Source of the DNA: Mesostigma viride
Lineage: Eukaryota > Streptophyta > Mesostigmatophyceae > Mesostigmatales > Mesostigmataceae
NCBI GenBank assembly: GCA_009746045.1
Contig: RPFO01000156.1
Coordinates: 2,547,588 to 2,611,587, forward strand
Direction: 5' to 3'
DNA: 64,000 nucleotides
In this document: piece after piece, positions 11,910 through 38,200 of the stretch
Numbering within the stretch: position 1 is the first letter of the stretch
Layout: every line of letters starts with the position of its first letter
Notes under the pieces: generated by a model
What the model was told of the DNA's origin: nothing
The model's database searches: none
What the model saw: only the letters and a program-made list of their open reading frames with translations
Position numbers and translations under genes: made by a program

Positions 11910-14900
11910 ATGCAAGAGTGGCATTATCATGCTGTCTTTCTGGTCTCTTTATGCACACTTGCTGTTATAACAGCTGGCTCTCCCGACGATGCCTTGACTC
12001 CCACACCAATAGAGGCGCTTCGGGCCCAGACTCCTCGAATTGAATTCCCACCGTTTCACAAATTTTGGAACGACAAGAAGCACGTTGGGGCGCGGGAAGA
12101 CTTGGCTCCCGGATACACCTGCACAAGCTTGGACGGCCCCCAGTGCCCTTCCATCATGGCGCGCCAAGCGTCCGTCGAACAGCCCGGCGCCGCGCTTCCA
12201 GAGATCTGCCAGCCGGTGGCATCGGCCGAAGAACAGGGTGCGCCGTTATTGCAGCTCGTGAGCGCGCTCCAATTCAACGAGTGTATCTCGCGCGGGCTGT
12301 GGCTCGTTTTCTTCTCCTCCCCCGTGTGCGGGCACTGCAAGAGCGCGCATGAGCAGCTCCGCGAGTACGCCCAGGGTTCGTACGGCAGGCCGTCCAACCT
12401 GCAAGTCGGACTGGTGGATTGCTCCGCGGCGCTGAAAGTCTGCGCCCAAGAGGGCATCAAGGAAATGCCAGTCTTGAGGTAAACCTGCATACTTTGGCGC
12501 TGTGCTGCACTACAGGAAACATAGAGCCTATTTCCTCTTGTGTCATGCTTTTACGGACTGCCTTCTGGCAGGTGTTGTATGCTTGCAGGATTCGTGACAG
12601 GAAGATAAGACTATGGGTGTAGGATGACGAGATGTGCACGGTTCCCCATAACTGGTCTCCACCAATCCTGGTATTGGTAACCTCCCCCCCCCCCCTTCTA
12701 CCCAACGGTTCCCAATACAGTGATAATGTTGTTGCATGGTTCCCAATACAGTGATAATGTTGTTGCATGGCTCCCCATAGGTTTCCACCAACCCTTGTGT
12801 GCTCATGCCGTTCATGGAAGCTGCCGCTTGTTTCTTTCTCCTAACAACCGATGGTGAGATGCGACCGGGAGGAGCGTATCTCCGGTTTGAAGTGTAGCTC
12901 TGTCCAAGTTCTTGTCACTTGATGAAAGGGGCGCCTGTCTGCTATAGTTTTGCCCAGGAACGCCCAGGTGGACGGAATGGACACTAAGCTCTAAGCCAAT
13001 TCATACTACTATTGGATTAATTTATTTATTTATTAAGAACATACCTCCGTGGGGAGGATATGTAACACATATCCCTGAGAAGGGGCATACGATTTTCAAT
13101 ACATTCTAGGCGACAACCTGCAGGTGGTGGGTCTAAACTGCCACCTACTCGGGGTGCACAATTGAGGTGCACCTGCACCACCGTGTATTCCAGCAGCTGT
13201 GCAAAGTTGCGGACATGGGGTGGAAGATGATCATGGCTAAGTAATGGCTAGGGCATGATGGCGTCTCAGCAGAGAGTGGCTCTCTGCATTGGCAAAGCAT
13301 GGCTGACTCATAGCGGATGCAGTAAGGCTGCCCCATGGTCCAGAGCCCACAGATAGGCTTGGAACACACACATTTAGAGGCGCCGGTTTGGGCGAATATA
13401 AAGGCCTCTCCCGGAGCCAGAGGGTTTTAATTTTGGATGGTAAGCTCTATTGGAGATATTAAGCCCTCACCCAAATCAGGTTAACATGAAGTTTTCTTAG
13501 CATCTCATGCTTTTGTGCCTGCCCTATGATTCTTCCCTGCCATCTCACTGTGATACGATCTTGGCAGTGAGAGAAGGCGGACCCCTCCCTCCCTCCCTCC
13601 CTCCCTCCCTCCCTCCCTCCCTCCCTCCCTCCCTCCCTCCCTCCTCCCTCCCTCCCTCCCTCCCTCCCTCCCTCCCTCCTCCTCCCTCCCTCCTCCCTCC
13701 CTCCCTCCTCCCTCCCTCCCTCCTCCCTCCCTCCTCCCTCCCTCCCTCCCTCCCTCCCTCCCTCCCTCCTCCCTCCCTCCCTCCCTCCTCCCTCCTCCCT
13801 CCTCCCTCCTCCTCCCTCCCTCCTCCCTCCCTCCCTCCCTCCCTCCCTCCCTCCTCCCTCCCTCCCTCCTCCTCCCTCCCTCCCTCCCTCCCCTCCCTCC
13901 CTCCCTCCCTCCCTCCCTCCCTCCCTCCCTCCCTCCCTCCTCCCTCCCTCCTCCCTCCCTCCCTCCTCCCTCCCTCCCTCCTCCTCCCTCCTCCCTCCCT
14001 CCCTCCCTCCCTCCCTCCCTCCTCCTCCCTCCCTCCCTCCCTCCCTCCTCCCTCCCTCCTCCTCCCTCCCTCCCTCCTCCTCCCTCCCTCCCTCCCTCCC
14101 TCCCTCCCTCCCTCCCTCCCTCCCTCCCTCCCTCCCTCCCTCCTCCTCCCTCCCTCCCTCCCTCCCTCCCTCCCTCCTCCCTCCCTCCTCCCTCTCCCTC
14201 CTCCCTCCCTCCCTCCCTCCCTCCCTCCTCCCTCCCTCCCTCCCTCCCTCCTCCCTCCCTCCTCCCTCCCTCCCTCCCTCCTCCCTCCTCCCTCCCTCCC
14301 TCCTCCCTCCTCCCTCCTCCCTCCTCCCTCCCTCCCTCCCTCCCTCCTCCCTCCCTCCCTCCCTCCTCCCTCCCTCCCTCCCTCCCCTCCCTCCCTCCCT
14401 CCCTCCCTCCCTCCCTCCCTCCCTCCTCTCCCTCCCTCCCTCCTCCCTCCCTCCCTCCCTCCCTCCTCCCTCCCTCCCTCCCTCCCTCCCTCCCTCCCTC
14501 CCTCCCTCCCTCCTCCCTCCCTCCCTCCCTCCCTCCCTCCCTCCTCCCTCCCTCCTCCCTCCTCCCTCCCTCCTCCCTCCCTCCCTCCCTCCCTCCCTCC
14601 CTCCCTCCCTCCTCCCTCCCTCCTCCCTCCCTCCCTCCCTCCCTCCCTCCTCCTCCCTCCCTCCCTCCTCCCTCCTCCTCTCCCTCCCTCCCTCCCTCCC
14701 TCCTCCTCCCTCCCTCCCTCCTCCCTCCCTCCCTCTCCTCCCTCCTCCCTCCCTCCCTCCTCCCTCCCTCCCTCCCTCCCTCCCTCCCTCCCTCCCTCCC
14801 TCCCTCCCTCCCTCCCTCCCTCCCTCCCTCCCTCCCTCCCTCCCTCCCTCCCTCCCTCCCTCCTCCCTCCCTCCCTCCCTCCCTCCCTCTCCCTCCTCCC

Positions 14901-16117
14901 TCCCTCCCTCCTCCCTCCCTCCCTCCCTCCCTCCCTCCTCCCTCCCCTCCCTCCCTCCTCCCTCCCTCCCTCCTCCTCCCTCCCTCCCCTCCCTCCCTCC
15001 CTCCCTCCCTCCCTCCCTCCCCCTCCCTCCTCCTCCCTCCTCCCTCCCTCCCTCCCTCCTCCCTCCCTCCCTCCTCCCTCCTCCTCCCTCCCTCCCTCCC
15101 TCCCTCCCTCCCTCCCTCCCTCCCTCCCTCCGTCCGGTTTTCAGGTCCCTGTATTGGTACTTATGTGACGCAGTGCTTTTGATTTCCATTAATTTCTCTT
15201 TGGTGCCCCCCCCCCCCCCCGCCCTGGCGCCAGGCTGTACATCAACTCCCTCAAGCGCTCCCTGTACATGGCGCCATATGAATACCCTGCCCCAAAGCCG
15301 ACGGGCGTGGTCTATAAGAAGACGTCAGAGGGAGGGGTCACGGTGTCGACCAATGCCGTGTGGTCCGCAGGCATATACGCCCAGTGGGTGAAGCAGGTGA
15401 GGCCAGTAACATCATAATTATCAAATCAGATTTGTAAAGGAAGTTCGTGACATACTAAGGATATAATAGGCTTGTAAATTGTAGGGATATAATAGGCTTG
15501 TATGTAAGGATATAATAGGCTTGTATATAGTACGGATGATAATAGGCATGTATATCTGTATTTAGAAAGGGTTTAGCAGGCTTGTTGTTAGTCGCACGCT
15601 GCGTGGTGGACACGATCCGGCTGCCTGGGCCATGTTCGTCACCGACCGTCCCCACTTGTCAGCGGCCCCACTTGATAATTCAACGCTTGTTATTTACGAC
15701 TGCGCCACGTGAGCGTAAGTCCTCAGTGGGATGGAAAGAGAATGGGATGGATGGCTATCTAGCTTCAAGCCCCACGTGTTAGTGGCTTGTCTAGTGGGGT
15801 CAGGTCTGCTGTGCAGTGTGCACGTGGCCTGCTATGAGAATGGTGTGCCTGAGCATTCTTGGAATGCCATCATCCTTGTGTTCACATTGTCATGTGAGCA
15901 TGGCCGTTGCGTGCGCTGACAGCCTGGGATGAACTGTGTGCAGTGTGTGTAGCAGGAACCTCAGGTACCGCTTTTTTGATAAATATCCAAATAGACAGAC
16001 CAGGTACCTCTTTTCATATTTTATGCTATGATTGTGGCATGCGCGCGATGGCCGCAGGAGCTTGAGAGCCTCAAGTTGGTGGACGTGCTGGTGCCGCGCG
16101 AGGCCAGTGACGAATGA
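11910..16117 (+). CDS. Secretory-pathway thioredoxin-domain protein (PDI-like, CGHC)
   Basis: Single thioredoxin-fold protein, 263 residues, probably a thiol-disulfide oxidoreductase in the ER or outside the cell. Three exons join in phase: 11910-12478, 15234-15396 and 16058-16117. The ATG at 11910 begins a signal peptide (hydrophobic [16 protein letters not shown], cleavage near residue 23). The active site CGHC is at about residues 140-143 in [18 protein letters not shown]. The conserved cis-proline block is KEMPVL, split from [11 protein letters not shown] by intron 1. The frame ends REASDE with no KDEL-like retention signal. A long N-terminal extension (~110 residues with several Cys and Pro) precedes the fold and I do not recognise it. 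Intron 1 (2.75 kb) holds a 1.55-kb CCCT tract and a mobile-element fragment. Subfamily assignment is uncertain. Confidence 0.87.
12640..12800. repeat. Short direct duplications in intron 1 of the thioredoxin gene
   Basis: Two adjacent 32-bp copies containing CCAATACAGTGATAATGTTG (about 12707-12769). They are flanked by a looser pair of segments containing GGTTCCCCATA / GGCTCCCCATAGG and TCCACCAA. Confidence 0.75.
13019..13440 (-). mobile_element. 3' fragment of a family B LINE-like element
   Basis: Read on the minus strand it ends in the stem-loop CCTCCCCACGGAGG followed by an (AAAT)n tail (plus-strand TTTATTTATTTATTAA at 13020-13035). Its body, including GCCACCTACTCGGGGTGCA and AGCTGTGCAAAGTTGCGGA, matches the element interrupted at 58640-58751/60790-60845. 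It also matches the 3' UTR of the intact family B element (GGGCATGATGGCGTCTCAGC; GCAGAGAGT). The distal part (13290-13430, GGCCTCTCCCGGAGCC) matches 43700-43830. Confidence 0.8.
13583..15131. repeat. CCCT/CCT polypyrimidine satellite, ~1.55 kb
   Basis: Almost unbroken C/T tract on the plus strand, made of CCCT tetramers with irregular CCT trimers and rare CCCC. It sits inside intron 1 of the thioredoxin gene, ~100 bp before exon 2. The template strand is G-rich (GGGAGGGAGGGA). Both strands stay open in some frames for over 500 codons purely because of composition. Confidence 0.98.
15455..15560. repeat. ~20-bp tandem repeat in thioredoxin intron 2
   Basis: Four to five degenerate copies containing AGGATATAATAGGCTTGTA. 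An accompanying AT-rich unit varies in length. Confidence 0.7.
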
Positions 16118-17540
16118 GCGCGACAGCACCGAGGACTAGCCACCAGCCTCGCACAGATGACTGGCTAATGTATAATAGATCGGAAGAACATGCATCTGTG
16201 AAGGTAGAGATTTCCTCAAACTAAGCATACTAAAGAGTCAAGCAGGGAGCATATGCACTACTGCTGGTTGAGACTGACCAGCTACGCTTTAATGGTGCCA
16301 CGTGTTCAATGTCAGACGGTCACTGACAACCGGTGTCGGCTTTTAGGGGTGGGCGCCGTGCACATGATGACCGAATGCTTACATGTGCAACGTGCGTGCC
16401 GGCCTGCGCTAGCAATCAATGCATGCAAGCTTGTCCGGTTTGGTACACTGGTCGATGTGCACATGGACAGCTAGGTATATTGTCAATCAACTTTGTGCAT
16501 ATGGTTGGCGGAACTCCAATTTTTCACCGACTAGCACGAGACCGAATTTCCATTTCCATTTCCATTTCCATTTCCATTTCCATTTCCATTTCCATTTCCA
16601 TTTCCATTTCCATTTCCATTTGTCGACGGCCTAAGGGTCCGACTTAGATTTTCCCCGATGTGTCGAAAAAGGATCAATTATATACTCGAGTTCTCCGTCA
16701 AATCTCATCAACCGGGTTTCGAAACAACCCACGCAAGCCGTAGATCGATGCAGATCCAACGGCGTTACGACCGACGCGGTGCCAAATAGTCGCCTCCGTT
16801 CCTTTTTTTGCGAGCCATTTTACAACGTCGCGCCACGTCGCATACCAGAGCCCTTTTCCATGCATGTAACGTGAGATGTAAAATCCGTTTTTCAGACCGG
16901 GAATTCTGTTCAACGCACATGCAACCAGTCTAGAAACGTCTGACGCCAGCTGGATCATGCAGAGCGCCGCGTCGCATCCCGCATCCTTATTATAATTCGT
17001 TGCCTTCCCGCTGTTCCGCGGACCTGCGACCTTCCTTTTGCCTAGTTTTGCGCGAAGCTTTGAAATTGGATAGACAAAGCCATTTTTTCACCGACTCCAA
17101 CGTTCCTTGGTTGATCGATTTCGAATTTTGTTGGGGCACATAAGAAATTAAAATTTTAAATATAACGTGCCATGCAGGCAATATGTATACGGCCCAGGCC
17201 GGTATACGAAACGTCATAAATTAACGATCGATTAAAATAATGGAATTTGACATTATTCACCGATTTCTCTTGCAACATCTTTGAACATCATTTTCTACTT
17301 TCTCAGCTCATGGTTGACGACTACAGCAATTACTATCGTTGCGCCTAGAAAATATTAGATTGGAATCATTTCATTTGCATTGGACAGGCACCCAGATTCC
17401 TCTGCGTGAACGCCCCAAATGGCTACATACAGATCATGCACCTTGCTGAGTACACAAGGTGGGGAGATGACAGCATACATTAGATGACATCGTGACTCGC
17501 GCATCACCAGGATGAGGTCACATCCGTGCTGGCCAACGGA
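16118..17540. other. Convergent intergenic region with anonymous AT-rich block
   Basis: Between the stop codons of the thioredoxin gene and CWF19L2. It contains a (CCATTT)n hexanucleotide array (about 16546-16621, ~12 copies). An AT-rich stretch follows at about 16630-17260, with base composition and oligonucleotide style unlike the flanks and a near-palindrome GTATACGGCC / GGCCGGTATAC at about 17187. Two short minus-strand frames (16958-16698 and 17217-16990) look like unrecognised protein fragments. I assign no function. Confidence 0.6.
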
Positions 17541-31641
<14,101 letters not shown>

Positions 31642-32204
31642 TCTTATTTTAATCGCAAATCCCTACAGTCTAATGACAGGCATGTGTCGACCTCGAATTT
31701 TAGCACAACTGGCAACCTCCTTGATACCCATATACTACTACAACTGCTTTGCTGTACTTATTATTTAGGTACTGTTTTCCAGATAAGCAGAAATGAACAT
31801 GGAGTGTGAGCAAAAATAATGCACGCAATAATTTCCCCGTCACCTGCGCAAGGTTTTTCCTGTTTCCGGCTTTACACACTTTCCTCCCGCGTAAGTTGAA
31901 CTCCAACGGGAAGATGCTGCCGCGCGTCACACAAACGAAGCTCACAGCGCAAAGTTTGACCCCGGGTCGACGCGAAGGATGGCAGCATTCATACTGCGCT
32001 GTAAGGTTTGTTGTTCTGGCTTGCTTTTGAGTTGTTGCCAGCTATGGCGACCATTTGGTATGCAGGTGTACGTAATGTTCCTTATACGTTCACCAAAGAA
32101 GATAATTACGAAAAATTTAGCTCGAGGTACACAGATGGATCACTACCTTGTTGATATGCAAGTTCCCATTTTTCTAAGTTTGGATTTTATAGCGACAATT
32201 TAGA
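31642..32204. promoter_or_regulatory. Shared upstream region of CWF19L2 and the RING/CUE ligase
   Basis: 563 bp between divergent start codons, free of tandem arrays, so it must contain both promoters. No specific box is claimed. Confidence 0.5.
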
Positions 32205-35200
32205 ATGGAGTCGCCAGCTGTTTCAATGGCACCTGGGGAAGCACCAGTGACGGGGGCCGACTTGGATTGGGAGAGCGTGCCTGCATTTTTTTCGCTGATG
32301 GGCCTGCTCCTTGGTCTTTCCGTACTTTTTTTCCTTGGATCGCTGTTGACAAAGGTAAAATATGGTGTTTATCTGGCGGGCTTCGCATGGACACCGGGAG
32401 CAGGGTTCCAGAATGCATTCAGGTTTTGGACACTTGTTTCCACGTTCACAATTAGGGCACTCTTAGTGGTCGTTATGGCATGCAGAATACCTCTTCAGAT
32501 GATACGCGTCGCGACTTTCATTGAAAGCACACCCTTGTACTTGCCAGGTCGTTATCTTTTCAGCAATGCTTTTCATCTTTTCAGCATTGTAGGCAGGTTA
32601 GCTGGTGGCCGGCAAAGGAAGGGCAACCACGAGCTCTTTCGACAAGCCTACCCCAGTTCCCGATCTCGATATCGGCATGTACCTGGCCAGTCTCAGGCGG
32701 ACTGCGGTATGATTGGGTGAAATTGCTGTGATTGGGTGAAACTGCTATTGTTCTGCTACATGACAACAGACAATATTCTTCGGAAAGCTTTCTGCAGACG
32801 AGTCGCGAAAGCTCCGGGAGCGAGTTGTAAACTTTGTACTTTTCAAGGTAAATCTTGTTTGCACTACTTCATTCTGAACTGTGTCAGAAAGGCAGTCTCT
32901 TGTGCGTCCCTGCAGTGGCATTTCCCTGCAAGGTGTGCTACCATGCATAGGCATAGTTGTTCCTCTGCCGTATGCAGATCGATTAATGTCTGCCATGCTT
33001 AGTTCGATACTGTTAGGAACTTCTGCTGGCTGTTGCTTTATTGGATGCTGGTAGGGTTGAAATACTATTCATCATTCCGAAGTGGGTATCCCAGTCCCCC
33101 AGAGGTCACCTGCGGTGCCTTTGTGAATTGAACCATACAAGTAACGCTGGCTTGGATAGTTATTACTCTTCTTCTAATTGGGTCTTTCTTGCCACTCCTT
33201 GGGAGCGGTGCAGGCCACCGGGCCATTAGCTTGCCAATTCTTACAGATACACTCACACAAACATATGTCAACCGGACTTTTCACTATGTGCGGCGTGGGT
33301 CGGTACCCTAAAGATACAAATTCTTGTTGATTCTCTACTGGTTACGCCAAATTGCTACCATGCCGTCCAACCGATGTGCGCGCAGACTGATCCTTCCCTC
33401 CTGGCTTCCTTCTTCCCCCTACTTCCCTCTTTTACCACCCCTACTTCCTTCCTCTCTGTTTGTTTCATGTTACATCTGCCCCCCGTGCACACACCACCAC
33501 CACCACCACCACCGCCACCACCACCACCGCCGCCACCACCACCACCACCACCACCACCACCACCACCACCACCACCACCACCACCACCACCACCACCACC
33601 ACCACCACCACCACCACCACCACCACCACCACCACCACCACCACCACCACCACCACCACCACCACCACCACCACCACCACCACCACCACCACCACCACCA
33701 CCACCACCACCACCACCACCACCACCACCACCGCCGCCGCCGCCGCCACCACCACCACCACCACAACCACAACAACATCCCGCTACCACCGACAGATGGT
33801 GTTCCTGCTGGCTGTCGTCGAGTTCTACCTGGTCGACGTCATCGTCTGGGTGTCCTGCTTCTCCGTGCTGGGCTTCTTGAAGGTGCGTCAATCGGCCGTG
33901 GTGGATGAGTTCGTATCGATGGCAGGCACTGAATATGAAGTTGAATCCAAGGGGCATGTTGGCCTAGTGTGGTTATCCATGCCAAGCTGCGGTATTGATA
34001 GGTGGGAGGTTGCGAGTTTTACCTAGCCGGAGCCATCGTGCGTCTGTCCTGCTTCTGCGTGCTGGACTTGTTTATGGCAAGTTTTGACGCATTTTGTACT
34101 ATTTAGAGGCGCCGAGCCAGGCTGTTTTGAGGCGCCGGGCCGGGCCTGCTTAGCTGCCCGCCGGGCCTACCATGCTACCCACCATCTATTCATACATGTC
34201 TGGATATCGCTGCATGGACTAGAGATGTATATGCGCCGCTACGGGAGGCTTGTAGGTTCATATGTCATGCTCTGTCTCTCCACCCCCCCTTGACCCTCGG
34301 TGCCATCCTACCCCTGCCCTACAAACCCTTGCCTTCATCTCAGATATTCGCGGCGCGAGCACAGGGTTACGCGAGCCTTTTCATACGCTTACTGCTCCAT
34401 GCCCTTACTCCGCGATCGTCCCCCGTTGCCTCGGTTGCCTGTGCCTCCCCTCTCCAACACAGATATTCGCGGCACTGGCGCGCGACCGCTACGAGCGGCT
34501 GCTGGCCGCGCCCTCGGCCACGCGCGCGGAGCACCTGCGCGTGTTCGGGTTCATCAACCTGCTGCTGGCGCTGGATGCCGCATGGTACGCCGCGCATGGT
34601 TCATCTCAACATGACATCATCTTTCACGCATGCGTACGCCGCGCACGGTGAAGGGGTTACGTTTTAGGCGGTGCCTTTAAAGGGGTGGACTGGGCAGTTT
34701 CGACTAGTGCGTGATATGATGCACCTGCCTGTGGGGCATTTCGGCCGATATACGGTATCACTATATTCTTCTTCCTATTCTGTCGTGGCCATGGCCCATT
34801 ATGCCTTTCTTTTTGTTGTCCCTGCATGATGCCCCAGAACTGGGATGGACATCGTAAACTGGCATGGTGGCTGTATACATAGTTCGTAGGCATTAATGGG
34901 CATGTGGGCTGACAGTATTTGTTGCAATGAAGCCCGGGTTATTGTGCTGTGTGTGGTACCGATAGTAGCGGGGGGCCGTAAATAGAAGCAGGTGGTCGTG
35001 AATAGTAGTGGGTGGTCACAAATACCAGCGGGTGGTAGTAGCGCGATGGTCGTGAATAGCAGGTGATCGTGAATAGTAGCGGGTGGTCTGAAATCGTAGC
35101 GATTGGTCATGCCGTTGGGGTCTGCAGCCTTGACCCCGCGTTAGATCTGCCGTTTTTACTGCCATGCAGTCGTGACGTTTAGTACGAACTTCTTGTACTT

Positions 35201-38200
35201 TGTAGATTAGCGAGTGAGCTGCTGGTCTTTGGTGGGAGTTGGCATGGTTCTGCGGATTGTTGGCTTGTTTTTTTTATCACGTGGATTACCTAAGTGTGCT
35301 ATCGGTGTACCGTTACTTGAGTTGTGCTCTGCGTTTTCCCAAGCCATGGCTGTCTCTCTTTTGCCCCATATATCTGGTTTGTGACTCACTTACTAGCCCC
35401 CCTCCCTGGCTGGGGCTTTGTGTCCTTGCGTGCCCGCAGGATGTACGGGTGCGTGCACGTCTTCCGCCCAGCTGGCTACAGCTGGCTGCTGCTGCTGCTG
35501 TACGAGGCCGCCATTGTCTGGCTGCACTCCCTGCAGGTAGGGCGGCATGGGTTGGGTCGCTGGTGTGGTCGGCCGTTCTGGGCGGGGTTTCCCACATGCA
35601 ACCCCTGGCATAATTTGAGTAAGTAAGTAGGTAAGTAGGTGCAAACGCACATATGACTATCTATATGCTTGTCACGGATTGCATTCCCTTCCGTCTGTTT
35701 TAGTGGAGGGGGAAAAAGTATCGTTTAGTGGTTGAGAATGACTAGTTTCTGAGAATAAGAGAATAACTAGTTGAGAATAGCTAGTTTCTGGCAAGGGCAG
35801 AGAGAAGCCATACGCCTTCACACGTGGTCAGCATCCACTCACCAAGGCAAGGCACTCCCTCTCCGCCTGCTTGCCCCTGCCCCCCTCGGCTGTGTTTCCC
35901 CCTTTTCTTTTCCCCATCATTCCCCCCTGTTGCAGACGCTGGCACACTACAGCGTGCGCATGGTGGAGAGCTGGCAGCTGAGCCGTGCCATGTCAGCGCC
36001 TGGCCCGGACGCGCTCGGTACGGACGCTAGCATGGCGATGGCCCACCGAGATGCGGCCGCCAGTAGTAGAGTAAACACGACGAGTGGCGACGCCGTCAGG
36101 GAGGAGGGGGTAGTGGGCACCTGTCAGGTACCAGCTCCGCCTGCCACCAAGGTACTCAGCGAGGCAACCCCAATGGTCGGGGAATCGGCAGCGCACGCTC
36201 CTGATGGTTTGTCCTCGGACCCAACACATGTGTCCACAGGGAGCATGCCTGCCACGACCGCAGACAAGGCGGCCTGTGATTTGGGTCGTACCGACGCGAG
36301 GGCGACGCCGGGCTCGGCCGCGGCGAAGTCCACGGATGCCAGAATACCGACGGCGACAACCAATGGCGCTGGAGATATGCCGGCCGTAGTCGAGAAGGTT
36401 GGCAGTGCGGGGCAGGACGTCGCGGCCGCCGGTGGTGGCTCCTCCAGTAGTGTGCTGCCTCCCGCCACGGGTACCGCTGTCAGTGACACCGTGGCCCCTG
36501 CGTCGTCAGCTCCTCCGGCACCGTCATTGTCTCATCCGCTGCCTCCCCCGTCATCTCAACCTTCATCTGGCGCCGCCGCACATTCTGGGCCCAGCTCATC
36601 CAGCTCCCTTCCTGCTGCATCCTCCTATTCTTCTACTACTTCCGCCACTCACGGTAGTACTGCTTCCTCATCGGCTCTGGTGTCCTCTTCTCCATCCTTA
36701 GCTTGTCCACCATCGTCGTTGACTCCCTCTCCTTCCTCACCACCACCATCATCGCCGCTTTCATCCTCATCACCGTCACCACCGGCGTCAGCATCGCCGT
36801 CAGCATCCGGGCTGCTCCTGCTGGCATGGGAGTCTCGCAACGCGGTGCTCCACGTGTACGACTTTGTGCTGGACGTGGCCAGCATGGCGCTGCAGCTAGC
36901 ACACATCGCGCACATCCTCTTCCTGCACGGGTTTGCGCTGCAGATCATTGACCTCGTCATGTTCCTGCACATACGGGTGAGTGGTTCATTAAGCGATCTA
37001 GGTTGCATTGTCAACCAATCTCACCGTTTGCTCCAGATCAACCAATCCCCCGGTCTGCTCCAGATCATCGATCTTGTCACGCTCATGCACATTAGAGTAC
37101 GTTTTGAAGGAAGAACATGGCAGTAGCTTCTCTCATTGCTGAAGCCTCGTGTGCGCTGCAGATCATCGATCTCGTCATGTTCATGCACATACGGGTGAGT
37201 GGGCACGAGGACGGGCAGCACTTAAGTACTAGTGAAGGGAAAGATATGGGTACAAGATACTGGTCATCACTAATTGAGATTAATTACAAGCGGCATGGGC
37301 CATCTCTGGAAGTGTTGTGTCTTGGATTGTCGACCTCGTCACTCTTCCTGCACATACGCGTGAGTGGACAAGTAGATATACCTTAGAACTGTTGTGTTTT
37401 TGCACTCCAGAGTATTGACCTCCTCCTGGTCCTGCCCATGGACCGCATCATGGACCTGATGGGGTGACTATCTTAGGGACATAGGTGATGTTTAAGTCCT
37501 CATCATGGACCTGATGGGTTGACTATCTTAGGGACATAGGTGATGTTTAAGTCCTCATCATGGACCTGATGGGGTGACTATCTTAGGGACATAGGTGGTG
37601 TCTAAATCACTGAGACAGGTGGTATCTGAGTAAGGGAAATATGTGGCATCTGAATAAGGGAAATGGGACACGGATAGGATGCTTGCTTGCTTCCAGCCCT
37701 CGCTTATTGTCAACTGTTACACCAGTAACCTGCCGTCCACTCCCTGTGTTCCTGCCGGCGTGTGCCTCCCGCCACCACGCTGGTTATGGCAACGGTCGCG
37801 CAGTCGGTGCTGGGCGCACTTTTCACCCGCGTGCGCGGCTTTGTCAACTACTGGCGCGCCACCACCAACCTGCGCAAGGCGTTCAAGGACGCCACGCCGC
37901 AGCAGCTGGCCGACTTCAATGACGACTGCGCCATCTGCAAGGTGGGCCAAGCTCTATAAATAAGTGGGAGCTGCGCCCTCTGCAAGGTGGGCTCAAACTT
38001 TTCGCCGCTTTATCGCCTGGTGACACAAGCATTTTGTGCCACTATTTAAGGGAGCGAATTCACGTCGTGCCCTCCTCACATCAAGTATGGAAAGAGTGGA
38101 AGGAGCTGATGCACATCAAAGAAATGGGAGACAGTGCCATAATTTGTTAAGTCAGCCAATATTTTGACCTTGGTTCACAAGGATGTGTAACATTTATAAA

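Noticed and set aside
13459-15189. Open frames of over 500 codons on both strands ([16 protein letters not shown])
   Set aside because: Pure consequence of the CCCT/CCT satellite; lies within an intron of the thioredoxin gene.
33324-34026. Poly-His/Pro/Thr/Gly/Val/Trp frames
   Set aside because: CAC trinucleotide repeat in a ligase intron; only the MVFLLAVVEFYLV exon within it is coding.
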